Positions 9,185 to 18,685 of a stretch of 64,000 bases of DNA are shown piece after piece. The notes below the pieces were generated by a model. That model searched no databases. It had not been told where the DNA came from and worked only from the letters and a program-made list of their open reading frames with translations. The position numbers and the translations under genes are program-made. Position 1 is the stretch's first letter. Every line of letters starts with the position of its first letter. Source of the stretch: Caballeronia sp. SL2Y3 (lineage in GTDB: Bacteria; Pseudomonadota; Gammaproteobacteria; Burkholderiales; Burkholderiaceae); assembly GCF_022879575.1 (NCBI RefSeq), contig NZ_CP084261.1, positions 310,001 to 374,000 on the forward strand, read 5' to 3'.

Positions 9185-9583
9185 ATGAACAGCGAGATTC
9201 ACGAAGGCGGTTGCGCGTGCGGCGCGTTTCGTTTTCGCGCGAAGGGCACGCCGCGGCGCGTCGCGCTGTGTCACTGCATGACCTGCCGGCGCGTGCACGG
9301 CTCGGCGTTCGGCGCGTACGCAATCTTTCCTCGCGATCAAGTGGAGATGAGCGGCGCGCTCAAAACGTGGGAAAGCTCGGAAGACGGGCGGCGGCACTTT
9401 TGTCCGGCGTGCGGATCGGTGGCGTACATGGAGTTCGTGAGCCGCCCGGAAGTGGATCTGCCGCTCGGCGCATTCGATGAAACCGGCCTCTTCGAGCCGG
9501 CCTACGAGCTTTGGTGCGTGCACCGTGAGCCGTGGCTGCCGAGCGGCGCGCGCCCGGAGTACGCCGAGGAACGGACGGCATGA
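9185..9583 (+). CDS. GFA (glutathione-dependent formaldehyde-activating family) zinc protein
   Basis: 132 residues. The zinc-binding pattern of the GFA/CENP-V fold is complete: GGCACGAFRFRA near the start, LCHCMTCRRVHGSAFGAY, and HFCPACGS. Family members bind small thiol adducts or act as lyases on S-hydroxymethylglutathione; most are functionally undefined. GGAGAG lies before the ATG at 9185. A start at 9143 would add 14 residues outside the domain. The DUF72 gene follows 40 bp downstream in the same direction, so the two may be co-transcribed. Confidence 0.8.
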   Translation: MNSEIHEGGCACGAFRFRAKGTPRRVALCHCMTCRRVHGSAFGAYAIFPRDQVEMSGALKTWESSEDGRRHFCPACGSVAYMEFVSRPEVDLPLGAFDETGLFEPAYELWCVHREPWLPSGARPEYAEERTA

Positions 9584-9623
9584 TCGCGCGCCGCCGTTGC
9601 TTGCGTCCCGAAAGGTGAGCGCC

Positions 9624-10526
9624 ATGCCGGCACGCGAGGGACACATTCGCATCGGCATTTCGGGCTGGCGTTATGCCGGCTGGCGCGGCGTGTTCTATCC
9701 TAAGAAGCTCGCGCAGGCGCGCGAACTCGAATTCGCATCGCGCGCGGTGCAGACGGTCGAGATCAACGGATCGCATTATTCGCTGCAAAGCTTATCGAGC
9801 TGGCGCGCGTGGCACGAGGCCACGCCGGACGGCTTCGTTTTCAGCGTGAAAGGGCCGCGCTATCTGACTCACATGCTGCGTTTTCGCGATGAAACGGCGA
9901 TTCCCGCCATCGCCAATTTCTTCGCTTCGGGCGTGCTCGCGCTGGACGAAAAGCTCGGGCCTTTCCTGTGGCAGTTTCCGCCGAACTTCAGTTTCAAGCC
10001 CGACTCGTTCGAACGGTTTCTCGAACTCTTGCCGAAGGACACGCAAGCTGCCGCCGCGCTCGCGCAGCAGCACGACACGCGCGTGAAAGAGCCGTGGTTC
10101 GAGGCGCGGCGCAAGCGGGCGCTGCGCCATGCCATCGAAATCCGCCATCAGAGCTTCTGCACCGATGCCTTCGTGCGGCTCCTGCGCAAGCACGGCGCGG
10201 CGCTCGTCGTATCGGACTCCGTGGCGGACTGGCCGTATGCCGAAGACCTCACGTCCGACTTCATGTATTTGCGGCTGCACGGCACCGAAACGCTCTACGG
10301 CGGCGCGTATTCCGACGACGCGCTCGACGGCTGGACGCGGCGCATCGAGCGATGGGCGGCGGGCGGGCAGGTGGAGGATGCGCGGCTCATCTCGACGGCG
10401 GCGGCGCGCCGCCGCGCATCGCGCGACGTGTACTGCTATTTCGACAACGACCAGAAAGTGCAAGCGCCTTTCGATGCCCGCCGGCTGATGGAACGCCTCG
10501 GCGTGAAGCCGGAAAGCGGCGGCTGA
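9624..10526 (+). CDS. DUF72 domain protein
   Basis: 300 residues with the hallmarks of DUF72 (YecE-like TIM barrel): IRIGISGWRYAGWRGVFYP at the N-terminus, VEINGSHYSLQS, FVFSVKGPRYLTH, FLWQFPPNFSF, AIEIRHQSFCTD, YLRLHGTETLYGG and a C-terminal CYFDNDQKVQAPFDA. The biochemical role of the family is not established. AAAGGTGAGC precedes the ATG at 9624; the in-frame extension back to 9477 overlaps the GFA gene and is not family-like. Confidence 0.85.
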   Translation: MPAREGHIRIGISGWRYAGWRGVFYPKKLAQARELEFASRAVQTVEINGSHYSLQSLSSWRAWHEATPDGFVFSVKGPRYLTHMLRFRDETAIPAIANFFASGVLALDEKLGPFLWQFPPNFSFKPDSFERFLELLPKDTQAAAALAQQHDTRVKEPWFEARRKRALRHAIEIRHQSFCTDAFVRLLRKHGAALVVSDSVADWPYAEDLTSDFMYLRLHGTETLYGGAYSDDALDGWTRRIERWAAGGQVEDARLISTAAARRRASRDVYCYFDNDQKVQAPFDARRLMERLGVKPESGG

Positions 10527-10797
10527 AACGCGTCGTGAAAGCCGGCCGTATCGAGCTATTTCGTGTCCGAATCGAACGGGACACGGATTGTCCCGCCGGA
10601 ACTGCATTCTTCACTCAACGGTCCGACCCATTGCATCGATTGCATTCGCGTCAGGAAAATAAGACGATAAGCGGCGTGCTTCGCGCAAAAGAAAAAGCGG
10701 TCAAAAAAGCGACGAGCGAGGCACGCGCGCCGGATGCGCGGCAAGCGGCAGGATCGAGAACCTTTGACCTTCAAAGCCTACGAGGAGCATCGATACC

Positions 10798-12399
10798 ATG
10801 GCGAAGCAACCGGTTAGCGGCAGCGACAAAACCCATCCCGAGGGCGCGAAGTGCGTCGGCGCGTGCGACCTCGGCGAGCAGATCGAAGTCATCGTCATGC
10901 TGCGGCGCAAGGACGAAGCGGGCTTTCGCCAGATGATGGCGCGCATCGACGCGGGCGATGCCCCCGCGCAGTCCGTCACGCGAGACGAATTCGACAAGCG
11001 CTTCGGCGCATCCGAGGACGATGTCGAGAAAATCAAAAAGTTTGCGGCAGAGAACGGCCTGACCGTCGTGCGCGCCGAGCCGAGCACGCGCAGCGTCGTG
11101 CTCAAAGGCAGCATCGACCAGTTCCAGAAGGCGTTCGACGTGAAGCTCGAACGCTTCCAGCATCACAACATCGGCGAGTATCGCGGGCGCAGCGGCCCGG
11201 TGAACGTGCCGGACGATATCCACGACGCCGTCACCGCCGTGCTCGGCCTCGACAGCCGGCCGCAGGCGCGCCCGCATTTCCGCTTCCGGCCGCCGTTCAT
11301 GCCGGCGCGCGGCGTCACGCCTGCGTCGTTCTCGCCCGTCGATCTCGCCGCTCTTTACGACTTCCCCGAAGGCGACGGCGCGGGCCAGTGCATCGCGATC
11401 ATCGAACTCGGCGGCGGCTATCGCGACACGGATCTGTCCGCGTACTTCTCGAAGCTCGGCGTGAAGTCGCCGAAAGTCGTGTCGGTGAGCGTGGACAACG
11501 CGAAAAACGCGCCGACCGGCAATCCGAACGGGCCGGACGGCGAAGTGATGCTCGACATCGAAATCGCGGGAGCCATCGCGCCCGGCGCGCGCATCGCGGT
11601 GTACTTCGCGCCGAACAGCGACGCGGGTTTCGTCGATGCCGTCAACCGCGCGATTCACGACAACACGAACAAGCCGTCCGTCGTGTCGATCAGTTGGGGC
11701 GGACCCGAGACGAGCTGGACGTCGCAGGCCATCAACGCGTTCAACGACGTGCTGCAAAGCGCCGCCGCGCTCGGCGTGACGGTGTGCGCGGCAGCGGGCG
11801 ACAGCGGCTCGTCGGACGGCGTGGGCGACGGCACGAACCACGTCGATTTCCCGGCCTCCAGCCCGTATGTGCTCGGCTGCGGCGGCACGAGCCTCGCGGC
11901 GTCGGCGCAGTCCATTACGCATGAAGTGGTGTGGAACGACGGCGATCAGGGCGGCTCGGGCGGCGGCGGCGTCAGCGCGGTCTTTGCGCTGCCCGCGTGG
12001 CAGAAGGGCTTGAGCGTCGCGCACACGGGCGGCAAGCACACGCCGCTCTCGAAGCGCGGCGTGCCCGACGTGGCCGGCGACGCCTCGCCGCAAACCGGCT
12101 ACGAAGTCGTGATCGACGGCGAGGAAACCGTCGTCGGCGGCACGAGCGCGGTGGCGCCGCTGTGGGCCGCGCTGATCGCGCGGATCAACGCCATCAACGG
12201 CGCGCCGTGCGGCTTCGTCAATCCGAAGCTGTACAAGGCGAAGACCGCGTTTCGCGATATCACGCAGGGCAACAACGGCAGCTTTGCGGCATCGGCGGGA
12301 TGGGATGCATGCACGGGTTTAGGCAGCCCGGACGGCGAAAAGATCGCCGCCGCGCTCACGCCCGCCGGCGGCCAGGCACGGCAGTCGAGCACGCGCTGA
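10798..12399 (+). CDS. S53 family (sedolisin/kumamolisin) serine-carboxyl peptidase with prodomain, no signal peptide
   Basis: 533 residues. Residues ~25-150 form a pro-kumamolisin activation domain (KFAAENGLTVVRAEPSTRSV). The catalytic domain has GEVMLDIEIAGAIAPGA (Glu249 and Asp253, four apart as in kumamolisin), the oxyanion Asp335 in AAAGDSGSSDG, and the nucleophile Ser450 in GGTSAVAPLWAAL. A calcium-site-like FRDITQGNNG follows near the C-terminus. These enzymes are acid endopeptidases activated by self-cleavage of the prodomain. No Sec or Tat signal is seen (MAKQPVSGSDKTHPEGAK), unlike most secreted members. GAGGAG precedes the ATG at 10798. The S10 carboxypeptidase follows after 21 bp, so the two probably form an operon of endo- plus exopeptidase. 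Confidence 0.92.
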   Translation: MAKQPVSGSDKTHPEGAKCVGACDLGEQIEVIVMLRRKDEAGFRQMMARIDAGDAPAQSVTRDEFDKRFGASEDDVEKIKKFAAENGLTVVRAEPSTRSVVLKGSIDQFQKAFDVKLERFQHHNIGEYRGRSGPVNVPDDIHDAVTAVLGLDSRPQARPHFRFRPPFMPARGVTPASFSPVDLAALYDFPEGDGAGQCIAIIELGGGYRDTDLSAYFSKLGVKSPKVVSVSVDNAKNAPTGNPNGPDGEVMLDIEIAGAIAPGARIAVYFAPNSDAGFVDAVNRAIHDNTNKPSVVSISWGGPETSWTSQAINAFNDVLQSAAALGVTVCAAAGDSGSSDGVGDGTNHVDFPASSPYVLGCGGTSLAASAQSITHEVVWNDGDQGGSGGGGVSAVFALPAWQKGLSVAHTGGKHTPLSKRGVPDVAGDASPQTGYEVVIDGEETVVGGTSAVAPLWAALIARINAINGAPCGFVNPKLYKAKTAFRDITQGNNGSFAASAGWDACTGLGSPDGEKIAAALTPAGGQARQSSTR

Positions 12400-12420
12400 G
12401 CCACAAGCGGAGGCACGACA

Positions 12421-14229
12421 GTGAACAACAACCACGACGATGATTCTGGAGCGATCACGATGAACTCCGATCCACTGACAACGAAGACGATTCACGGCCA
12501 CACCGGCACGGGCGTCGCGCCCGATGCGGGCGCCATCGCGCCCCGGCCGGACGAGCCGAGCGAGCCCGCGGCGCAGGAGCACGCGGCGAAAGCACCCGCC
12601 AAAGCACCCGCCAAGGGCGCGGGCAAGAAGGACCAGCCGTATTTCGATCCGGTCGCCTACGGCAACGGCCCCGACGATTCGGTCGAAGCCACCGAAGCCG
12701 ACGAGAACGCCGCGATCACCCATCACACGGTGACCATCGGCGGCGAGAAGATCGCGTACACCGCGACCGTCGGTCATCTGGTGACCGTGGACCCGAGCAG
12801 CTCGAAGCCGGACGCGAAGATGTTCTATGTCGCGTTCACGAAGGACGGCGCGAAGGAGGAGGAGCGCCCGCTCACGTTCTTCTATAACGGCGGGCCGGGC
12901 TCGTCGTCGGTGTTCGTGCTGCTCGGCTCGTTCGGGCCGCGCCGCATCAAGACGGCCATGCCGAGCTTCACGCCGCCCGCGCCGTACGAGATGGAGGACA
13001 ACGCGGACAGCCTGCTCGACAAGAGCGACCTGATCTTCATCAACCCGGTCGGCACCGGCTATTCGGCGGCGATTGCGCCGAACAAGAATCGCGATTTCTG
13101 GGGCGTCGATCAGGACGCCGATTCGATCAAGCAGTTCATCAAGCGTTATCTGACGAAGAACAATCGCTGGAATTCGCCGAAGTTTCTTTTCGGCGAATCG
13201 TACGGCACGGCGCGCAGTTGCGTGCTCGCGTACCGGCTGCACGAGGACGGCGTCGATCTGAACGGCATCACGCTGCAATCGTCGATTCTCGACTACCGGC
13301 AGGCGGGCAATCCGGTGGGCGCGCTGCCGACCGCCGCCGCCGATGCGTGGTATCACAAGAAGCTCGGCGTGCATCCGACGCCGACGAACCTGCTGAACTT
13401 CATGGAGGAAGTCGCGGAATTCGCGCGCACGGATTATCTGAACGCGCTGCGCAAGTTCCCGCAGACTGACGACGAAGTCGTCGAAAAGCTCGCGGAATAC
13501 ACAGGCATCGACAAGGTGACGCTGCTGGCGTGGAGTCTCGATATCGCCGCTTACGACAGCCGCGGCAACTCGCTCTTTCTGACGACGCTGCTCAAGTCGA
13601 AAGGCGAGTCGCTGGGCTCTTACGATGGCCGCGTGACGGCGGTATCGACGGGCATCGCGGGCAAGATCGACCCGAACAGCGGCGGCAACGACCCGACGAT
13701 GACGGCGGTGAGCGGCGTGTACACGGCGATGTGGAACAGCTATCTGAACGAGCAGTTGAAGTTCACGTCCACGTCATCGTTCACGGACCTCAACGATCAG
13801 GCGTTCATCAACTGGGACTTCAAGCACACCGATCCGACCGGCGAAGAGAAGGGCGTCGATGCAAAGGGCAACGTCGTGCTGTACACGGCCGGCGATCTCG
13901 CAGCGGTGATGGCGCTGAACGTGGATCTGAAGGTGCTGGCTGCAAACGGCATGTACGACTTCGTGACGCCGTTCTACCAGACCATCCTCGATCTCCAGCA
14001 GATGCCCCTCATCGACAAGACCGTGCGGCAGAACCTCTCGGCGACGTTCTATCCGTCGGGGCACATGGTCTATCTGGACGGCGGTTCGCGCACGCAGCTG
14101 AAGGCGGATCTCGCCAAGATGTACAGCGAAGCGACGTCGAACCATGCGGCGATGAGCCGGATCATCGCGCTGCAGAAGGTCACCGCGGACAAGGCGGGCA
14201 AGGCGCTTTCGCCGGAGAACGCGCAGTAA
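12421..14229 (+). CDS. S10 family serine carboxypeptidase-like protein
   Basis: 602 residues. An Ala/Lys/Pro-rich leader (AAKAPAKAPAKGAGKKD) precedes the alpha/beta-hydrolase domain. Seen motifs: FFYNGGPGSSSVFVLLGSFG (oxyanion region), LFGESYGTARS with nucleophile Ser260, Asp513 in ANGMYDFVTPFY, and His548 in YPSGHMVYLDG. S10 enzymes remove C-terminal residues at acid pH. No signal peptide is visible. The GTG at 12421 has GGAGG eight bases upstream; the ATG at 12460, also with GGAG, is a possible alternative start 13 codons later. It pairs with the S53 endopeptidase just upstream and is followed by a strong hairpin. Confidence 0.88.
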   Translation: MNNNHDDDSGAITMNSDPLTTKTIHGHTGTGVAPDAGAIAPRPDEPSEPAAQEHAAKAPAKAPAKGAGKKDQPYFDPVAYGNGPDDSVEATEADENAAITHHTVTIGGEKIAYTATVGHLVTVDPSSSKPDAKMFYVAFTKDGAKEEERPLTFFYNGGPGSSSVFVLLGSFGPRRIKTAMPSFTPPAPYEMEDNADSLLDKSDLIFINPVGTGYSAAIAPNKNRDFWGVDQDADSIKQFIKRYLTKNNRWNSPKFLFGESYGTARSCVLAYRLHEDGVDLNGITLQSSILDYRQAGNPVGALPTAAADAWYHKKLGVHPTPTNLLNFMEEVAEFARTDYLNALRKFPQTDDEVVEKLAEYTGIDKVTLLAWSLDIAAYDSRGNSLFLTTLLKSKGESLGSYDGRVTAVSTGIAGKIDPNSGGNDPTMTAVSGVYTAMWNSYLNEQLKFTSTSSFTDLNDQAFINWDFKHTDPTGEEKGVDAKGNVVLYTAGDLAAVMALNVDLKVLAANGMYDFVTPFYQTILDLQQMPLIDKTVRQNLSATFYPSGHMVYLDGGSRTQLKADLAKMYSEATSNHAAMSRIIALQKVTADKAGKALSPENAQ

Positions 14230-14233
14230 GGCG

Positions 14234-14268
14234 GCGCGTGCCGTTTCGGGTATCGCAACGGCACGCGC
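14234..14268 (+). terminator. Hairpin terminator after the S53-S10 pair
   Basis: A perfect 12-bp stem, GCGCGTGCCGTT pairing with AACGGCACGCGC, with an 11-base loop begins five bases after the S10 stop codon. There is no T-tract, so it may need Rho or act as an mRNA 3' stabiliser. Confidence 0.6.
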
Positions 14269-14356
14269 GAACGTGTCAAAGGCTCGTCGGCTGTCCGATT
14301 GGCGCGTCCTGCGCTTTCTGACACACTAGCTGCACCGCTCGGATTGGGGGTGCAGC

Positions 14357-17300
14357 GTGTCTCATTCTTCGAGGCCGCAACGCGCGTTGCGCTTTCTGCT
14401 CGCTATCGCATGGCTCCTCGCGGCGCTGACGGCGGGCGCTTCCCATGCCGGCGCGCGGCTCGTGATCGGCGCGGTGCCGGGCATGGTTCCTCCGCTCGAT
14501 GTCGCCGCAGGCCCGGACGCGAACGCCGCGCCGCGCGGCGTCTCCGTCGAGTTCGCGCAGGCGGTGGCCGAATCGCTCGGCATGACGCCGCAATGGCGGC
14601 GCTATCCGAATCGCGCCGCGCTCATCGACGCGCTCTCGCGCGGCGAAATCGACATGGCTACCGGCGCGACCGGCGACGATCCCGGCGGCTCGCTGCTGCT
14701 CTCGCGGCCTTATCTGCCCATCAAGACGGTCATCGTCGAGCCGCTTGCAAAGCACGCCGCCACGCATCGCATGGCGTACGTGCAGACGCAGACATCGCCC
14801 GCGCGGCTTGCGGCCGCGTATCCGTCGATGACGCCCGCCGCTTACGCCGACACCGTTTCGGCATTGCTCGCGGTTTCGCTCGGTCAGGCCGATGCGTTCG
14901 CCGGCGACGTGACCGCCGCCGCGTATTGCATCGGACACCTCGATTTGCCCGGTCTCGCGGTCACGGGCTTCGCGCCCTTCGACGAGGGCGGCTACAGCTT
15001 CGCGTTCGCAGCGGGCCGGCCGCACACGCAGGCGCTGGCGCAGCGGGTCGATGCCGCGCTGGCGCGCCTGCCCCCGCGCTTCACGATCGTCGCCCGCGCT
15101 CGCTGGGAAGTGGCGATGACCGTAGTATCGGCGCAGGGCGCGCTCGTACTTACGCCCGAGCAGAAGGCGTGGATCGCGACGCATCCGGTTGTCTATTACT
15201 CGATGCTCTCTCACGCGCCGCCGCTCATGTTCCGCGACGCGCGTGGTCAGCCCGCCGGTCTCGCGCCGGACCTGCTCGCGGCCGTTTCGCGCATGACCGG
15301 GCTGCGCTTCGAGGGACGCCTGCGCCGCGACATCGCGCGGATCGAGCAGGACGTGAAGACCGGCGAATCGGCATTCCTGCCGATCAGCGTGCCGCGCGAT
15401 CCGGACGATCCGGACTTCGCCGCCTCGCTGCCGTTCGGCGAAGGGCTCGTCGCCATCGTCACGCGCTCGGGCGTGCCGCCGCTCGCCGATGCGGCCGCGC
15501 TCGCCGGCAAGCGTGTGGCGCTACCTTCCGGCTTTCCCGTGCCGCCGACGCTGACCGGCAAGGCACCGACGGCGCGCATCGTCGAAGTGGGTCCGATCGA
15601 AGGCCAACTCGCCGCTGTCGCGAACGGAAAGGCCGACGCGGCCCTGCTCGACATGAAGCTCGCCAATTACGCGGTCGGCAATCCGTATCGCGGCAGGCTC
15701 ACGATCAGCGGCGTGTTGTCGTCGAAACCGTCGCCGCATGTGTTTCTCGTCGCGCGCAATCAGCCGGTGTTGCTCGACATTCTGAATCGCGCCGTCGCGG
15801 CGCCGCCGCCGCACGAACTCGAAGCCATTCGTGCGCGCTGGCAACTTACTGAGCATCCCGAAACGTTGTGGGAAGAAAGGCGTCCGCGCGTCGAGCTGGG
15901 CGCGGCGCTCGGCGGGGCGCTCGTGCTCGTGCTGGCCGCGTGGGCGGTGTCGCTGCGCGCGCAGATCGTGCGACGCATCGCCGCCGAGAAGGCGATGCGC
16001 GCCGCGAAGGAGGAAGCGGAGACCGCCAACCGCGCGAAGTCCACCTTTCTCGCGACGATGAGCCACGAAATCCGCACGCCGATGAACGCCGTGCTCGGCC
16101 TGCTCGAACTCGAATTGCGCGCGCCCGGCAACCGCGAGGCAACCGAGCGGTCGCTGCGCACGGCGCATCACGCGGCGCGCGATCTGCTCGGCATGATCGA
16201 CGATCTGCTCGACGTCGCGAAGATCGAAGCCGAGCGGCTGGTGCTCGCGCCGTCGCCGGTCGAGCTGTTTGCGTGGGTCGCGAGCGTCGCGGCCATCTAC
16301 GAGCCGGCGGCGCGGGCGAAGGGCATCGCGCTCGTCGTCGAGCGGCACGGCGAGCGCGACGGCCCGGCGTGGATCATGGCGGACGCGCAGCGGCTGCGGC
16401 AGATCGTCGGCAACCTGCTGTCCAACGCGATCAAATTCACCGATGCCGGGGCGGTCACGCTGGCGTGCGATGTCGCGCCGCCGCGCGACGGCAAGCGCGC
16501 GGTCAGGTTGGTCGTGTCCGATACGGGCGTCGGCATTGCGCCGGAGCGGCAGGCGTCGCTCTTCACGCCGTTCGTGCAGGCCCACGACGGCGGCGCGCGG
16601 CGCTTCGGCGGCACGGGGCTCGGACTCACCATCAGCAAGCGGCTCGTGTCGATGATGGGCGGCAGCATCGCCTTCGCGAGCACACCCGGACACGGAACCC
16701 GCTTCACGGTGTGCGCCGCGTTTCCGGAAGCGCAGGAGACGGCGCTGCCACAGCCTTCCGACGCGCGCGCTCCGGCGGCCGAGACCGCGCGCGCGCTCAG
16801 AGGCTTGCGCGTGCTCGTCGTGGACGATCATCCTGCGAACCGCATGGTGCTCGACGGACAGATCCGGCTGCTCGGCGGCTCGACCGAGGTGGCCGTGGAC
16901 GGCCGCAGCGCGTTTGCGCGCTGGCGCGACCATCCGGGCGCGTTCGACGTGATTCTCACCGACTGCTCGATGCCCGAGATGAGCGGCGAGGAGCTGGCCG
17001 AAGCCATCCGCGCCGAGGAAGCGACACACGCGTTCGGCGCACGCGCGACGCCCATTGTCGGCCTGACGGCGAATGCGCAGCCCGAGGCGGCCCGGCGCGC
17101 GGTGGCGGCGGGCATGACGATGTGCCTCGTGAAGCCGATCGGGCTGGATGCGCTGCGCGATGCGCTGGCGGTCGCCGCGAGCAGGGACGAGCGGGAAGCT
17201 GGATTCGGGCAGACGAGACATATCGCTGAAAGCGAGCGAGGTGGGGGCAGGCCGACCGCGTCCGCGATCTCAGAGCCCATACAAGCCACGACAACACAGT

Positions 17301-17707
17301 CGACGCCTGCGGTACAGACCCGCGATGACAAAGGAAGCACCGACACCACGCCGCCTTTCGACGCCGCCACGCTCGTCACCTTCGGCGATCAGGCCGCGAC
17401 GCTCCTGGAGACGCTCCGTTCGGCCAACGCGCACGATCTCGAAGAGGCGCATGCGGCGAGGAACGCGTGCGATCACGAACGTCTGCGTGAGATCGCGCAT
17501 CGAATGAAGGGGGCGGCTGCGGTTATCGGCGCGGCGCGGTTCCAGGAGACGTGCGTCGCGCTCCAGCGGGACTGTGACCGCGCCATCGACGAAGATCGCA
17601 ACGGCGAAGACGATGCCTCCATCGACGCAGCGTTCGCCGCCTTCGAGCATGCCGCGCTGACACTCGATGCCGCGCTCGACGCCGCCGTTGCGCGGCCTTC
17701 GGTGTGA
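14357..17707 (+). CDS. BvgS/EvgS-like hybrid sensor histidine kinase with two periplasmic solute-binding domains
   Basis: 1116 residues. Order: signal peptide (~1-30), two SBP_bac_3 sensor domains (~35-245 and ~265-500), a membrane helix (~512-533), HisKA with ATMSHEIRTPMNAVLGLLE (His570), HATPase_c (NLLSNAIKFTDAGAV, DTGVGIAPE, GGTGLGLTISKRLV), a receiver domain (RVLVVDDHPANRM; phosphoacceptor Asp869 in ILTDCSMPEMSGEE), and a C-terminal Hpt domain (HRMKGAAAVIGA, His1048). It should sense a small periplasmic ligand and relay phosphate His-Asp-His to a separate response regulator. No such regulator is adjacent. The GTG at 14357 is chosen because it gives an intact signal peptide and follows a G-rich ribosome binding site. 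No PAS domain was recognised between membrane helix and kinase, unlike BvgS. Confidence 0.9.
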   Translation: MSHSSRPQRALRFLLAIAWLLAALTAGASHAGARLVIGAVPGMVPPLDVAAGPDANAAPRGVSVEFAQAVAESLGMTPQWRRYPNRAALIDALSRGEIDMATGATGDDPGGSLLLSRPYLPIKTVIVEPLAKHAATHRMAYVQTQTSPARLAAAYPSMTPAAYADTVSALLAVSLGQADAFAGDVTAAAYCIGHLDLPGLAVTGFAPFDEGGYSFAFAAGRPHTQALAQRVDAALARLPPRFTIVARARWEVAMTVVSAQGALVLTPEQKAWIATHPVVYYSMLSHAPPLMFRDARGQPAGLAPDLLAAVSRMTGLRFEGRLRRDIARIEQDVKTGESAFLPISVPRDPDDPDFAASLPFGEGLVAIVTRSGVPPLADAAALAGKRVALPSGFPVPPTLTGKAPTARIVEVGPIEGQLAAVANGKADAALLDMKLANYAVGNPYRGRLTISGVLSSKPSPHVFLVARNQPVLLDILNRAVAAPPPHELEAIRARWQLTEHPETLWEERRPRVELGAALGGALVLVLAAWAVSLRAQIVRRIAAEKAMRAAKEEAETANRAKSTFLATMSHEIRTPMNAVLGLLELELRAPGNREATERSLRTAHHAARDLLGMIDDLLDVAKIEAERLVLAPSPVELFAWVASVAAIYEPAARAKGIALVVERHGERDGPAWIMADAQRLRQIVGNLLSNAIKFTDAGAVTLACDVAPPRDGKRAVRLVVSDTGVGIAPERQASLFTPFVQAHDGGARRFGGTGLGLTISKRLVSMMGGSIAFASTPGHGTRFTVCAAFPEAQETALPQPSDARAPAAETARALRGLRVLVVDDHPANRMVLDGQIRLLGGSTEVAVDGRSAFARWRDHPGAFDVILTDCSMPEMSGEELAEAIRAEEATHAFGARATPIVGLTANAQPEAARRAVAAGMTMCLVKPIGLDALRDALAVAASRDEREAGFGQTRHIAESERGGGRPTASAISEPIQATTTQSTPAVQTRDDKGSTDTTPPFDAATLVTFGDQAATLLETLRSANAHDLEEAHAARNACDHERLREIAHRMKGAAAVIGAARFQETCVALQRDCDRAIDEDRNGEDDASIDAAFAAFEHAALTLDAALDAAVARPSV

Positions 17708-17829
17708 CCGACGCGCTCGCTCGCCGCTCGTCATTCGTATGTTCTTGATCGTGTGTTCTAATTGAACCTCCGTTCATCTCGAATTAGCGGCCGTGCGCTG
17801 GCCGCGCGATCAGCTTGCGCCAACGAGGC

Positions 17830-18357
17830 ATGAATCGAAGGGACACATACGCAATCCGTCGTCGTTCGCGTGGCGTCGTGCGGGCGGCGGCCTTCGTGCT
17901 TCTCACGTGCATCGCGACGGCCGCGACCCTTTGCACCGACGCGGCGCGCGCGCAGCAGCCGGACTGGCTCGACCCGCACGTCACGCAGGCCACCATCGTC
18001 GATACGATCTGCGTGCCGGGTTACGTCGATCGCGTGTTGCCGTCCTTCGAGACGCAGATGCGCCAGAAGGAGCGGCTCTTGAAGCAGCGCGGCATCGACG
18101 CATCGTTCGCATCGGAATACGCGCTGGATCACCGGATGCCGGTGCTCCTCGGCGGCTCGCCGAATGCGCCCGCCAACCTCGACGTGCGCCGCTGGGAAGG
18201 ACGCAGCGGCGAGCGTCGCAAGGAGCGGCTCGCGGTTTATCTCAAGCGGTGCGTTTGTACCGGCGACATGTCCCTCAAGGCCGCGCAGTCGGCTATGGCG
18301 GGGGACTGGGCGAATCTCTTTCCGAATCTTTCTAGTATGTCTTGTCAGGGGTTTTGA
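17830..18357 (+). CDS. Secreted HNH-nuclease-like protein
   Basis: 175 residues with a Sec signal peptide (VVRAAAFVLLTCIATAATLC, cleavage near ARAQQ). The mature part has EYALDHRMPVLLGGSPNAPA followed by NLDVRRW, which resembles the D/H-H-x-x-P-x-x-x-G-G-x(n)-N-L core of HNH endonucleases, then a charged RKERLAVYLKRCVCTG. The function could be a periplasmic or secreted nuclease, but one Asp-His pair with no clear third His leaves this uncertain. The ATG at 17830 is used; a TTG at 17815 would add five residues. It stands alone between the hybrid kinase and the T6SS island. Confidence 0.6.
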   Translation: MNRRDTYAIRRRSRGVVRAAAFVLLTCIATAATLCTDAARAQQPDWLDPHVTQATIVDTICVPGYVDRVLPSFETQMRQKERLLKQRGIDASFASEYALDHRMPVLLGGSPNAPANLDVRRWEGRSGERRKERLAVYLKRCVCTGDMSLKAAQSAMAGDWANLFPNLSSMSCQGF

Positions 18358-18685
18358 GGAGGGCATCGGTGGATGCGGCGATTTTGTCGATGCGATCCCG
18401 GCCGGCACTTCATGCAACTCCTGTCTAGCGGCTCGTGGTGGCCCTCGCAGTCGGCGTAACCAGCTAACCCGTCACAGCGGTCTCCGCACAGGGCCGTGAG
18501 AGTACGTAAGCAATAGCTGTCTTTGCGCATGTGTATCGCTCTCATTCCGGCCATTGAGCGATGATCGTCTTACCGGCGCGAGATGCGCGCCAGATTCAGC
18601 GACAAATGATTACTATAAAGGACTCCAAAAGTAAAACGCGATCCGATAACTTCAAGCTCCCGCAACAACAATGATGGGAGACGTT
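18358..18685. other. Intergenic stretch at the left edge of the AT-richer island
   Basis: 328 bp where base composition drops from the G+C-rich flank toward roughly half G+C (by-eye estimate). I see no tRNA, direct-repeat attachment site, transposase remnant or protein-like frame. It probably contains the promoter of the PAAR cluster. Confidence 0.4.

Noticed and set aside
18358..18685. Possible tRNA or attachment site at the island edge
   Set aside because: I looked for an acceptor-stem/T-loop pattern and for direct repeats at both island edges and found none.
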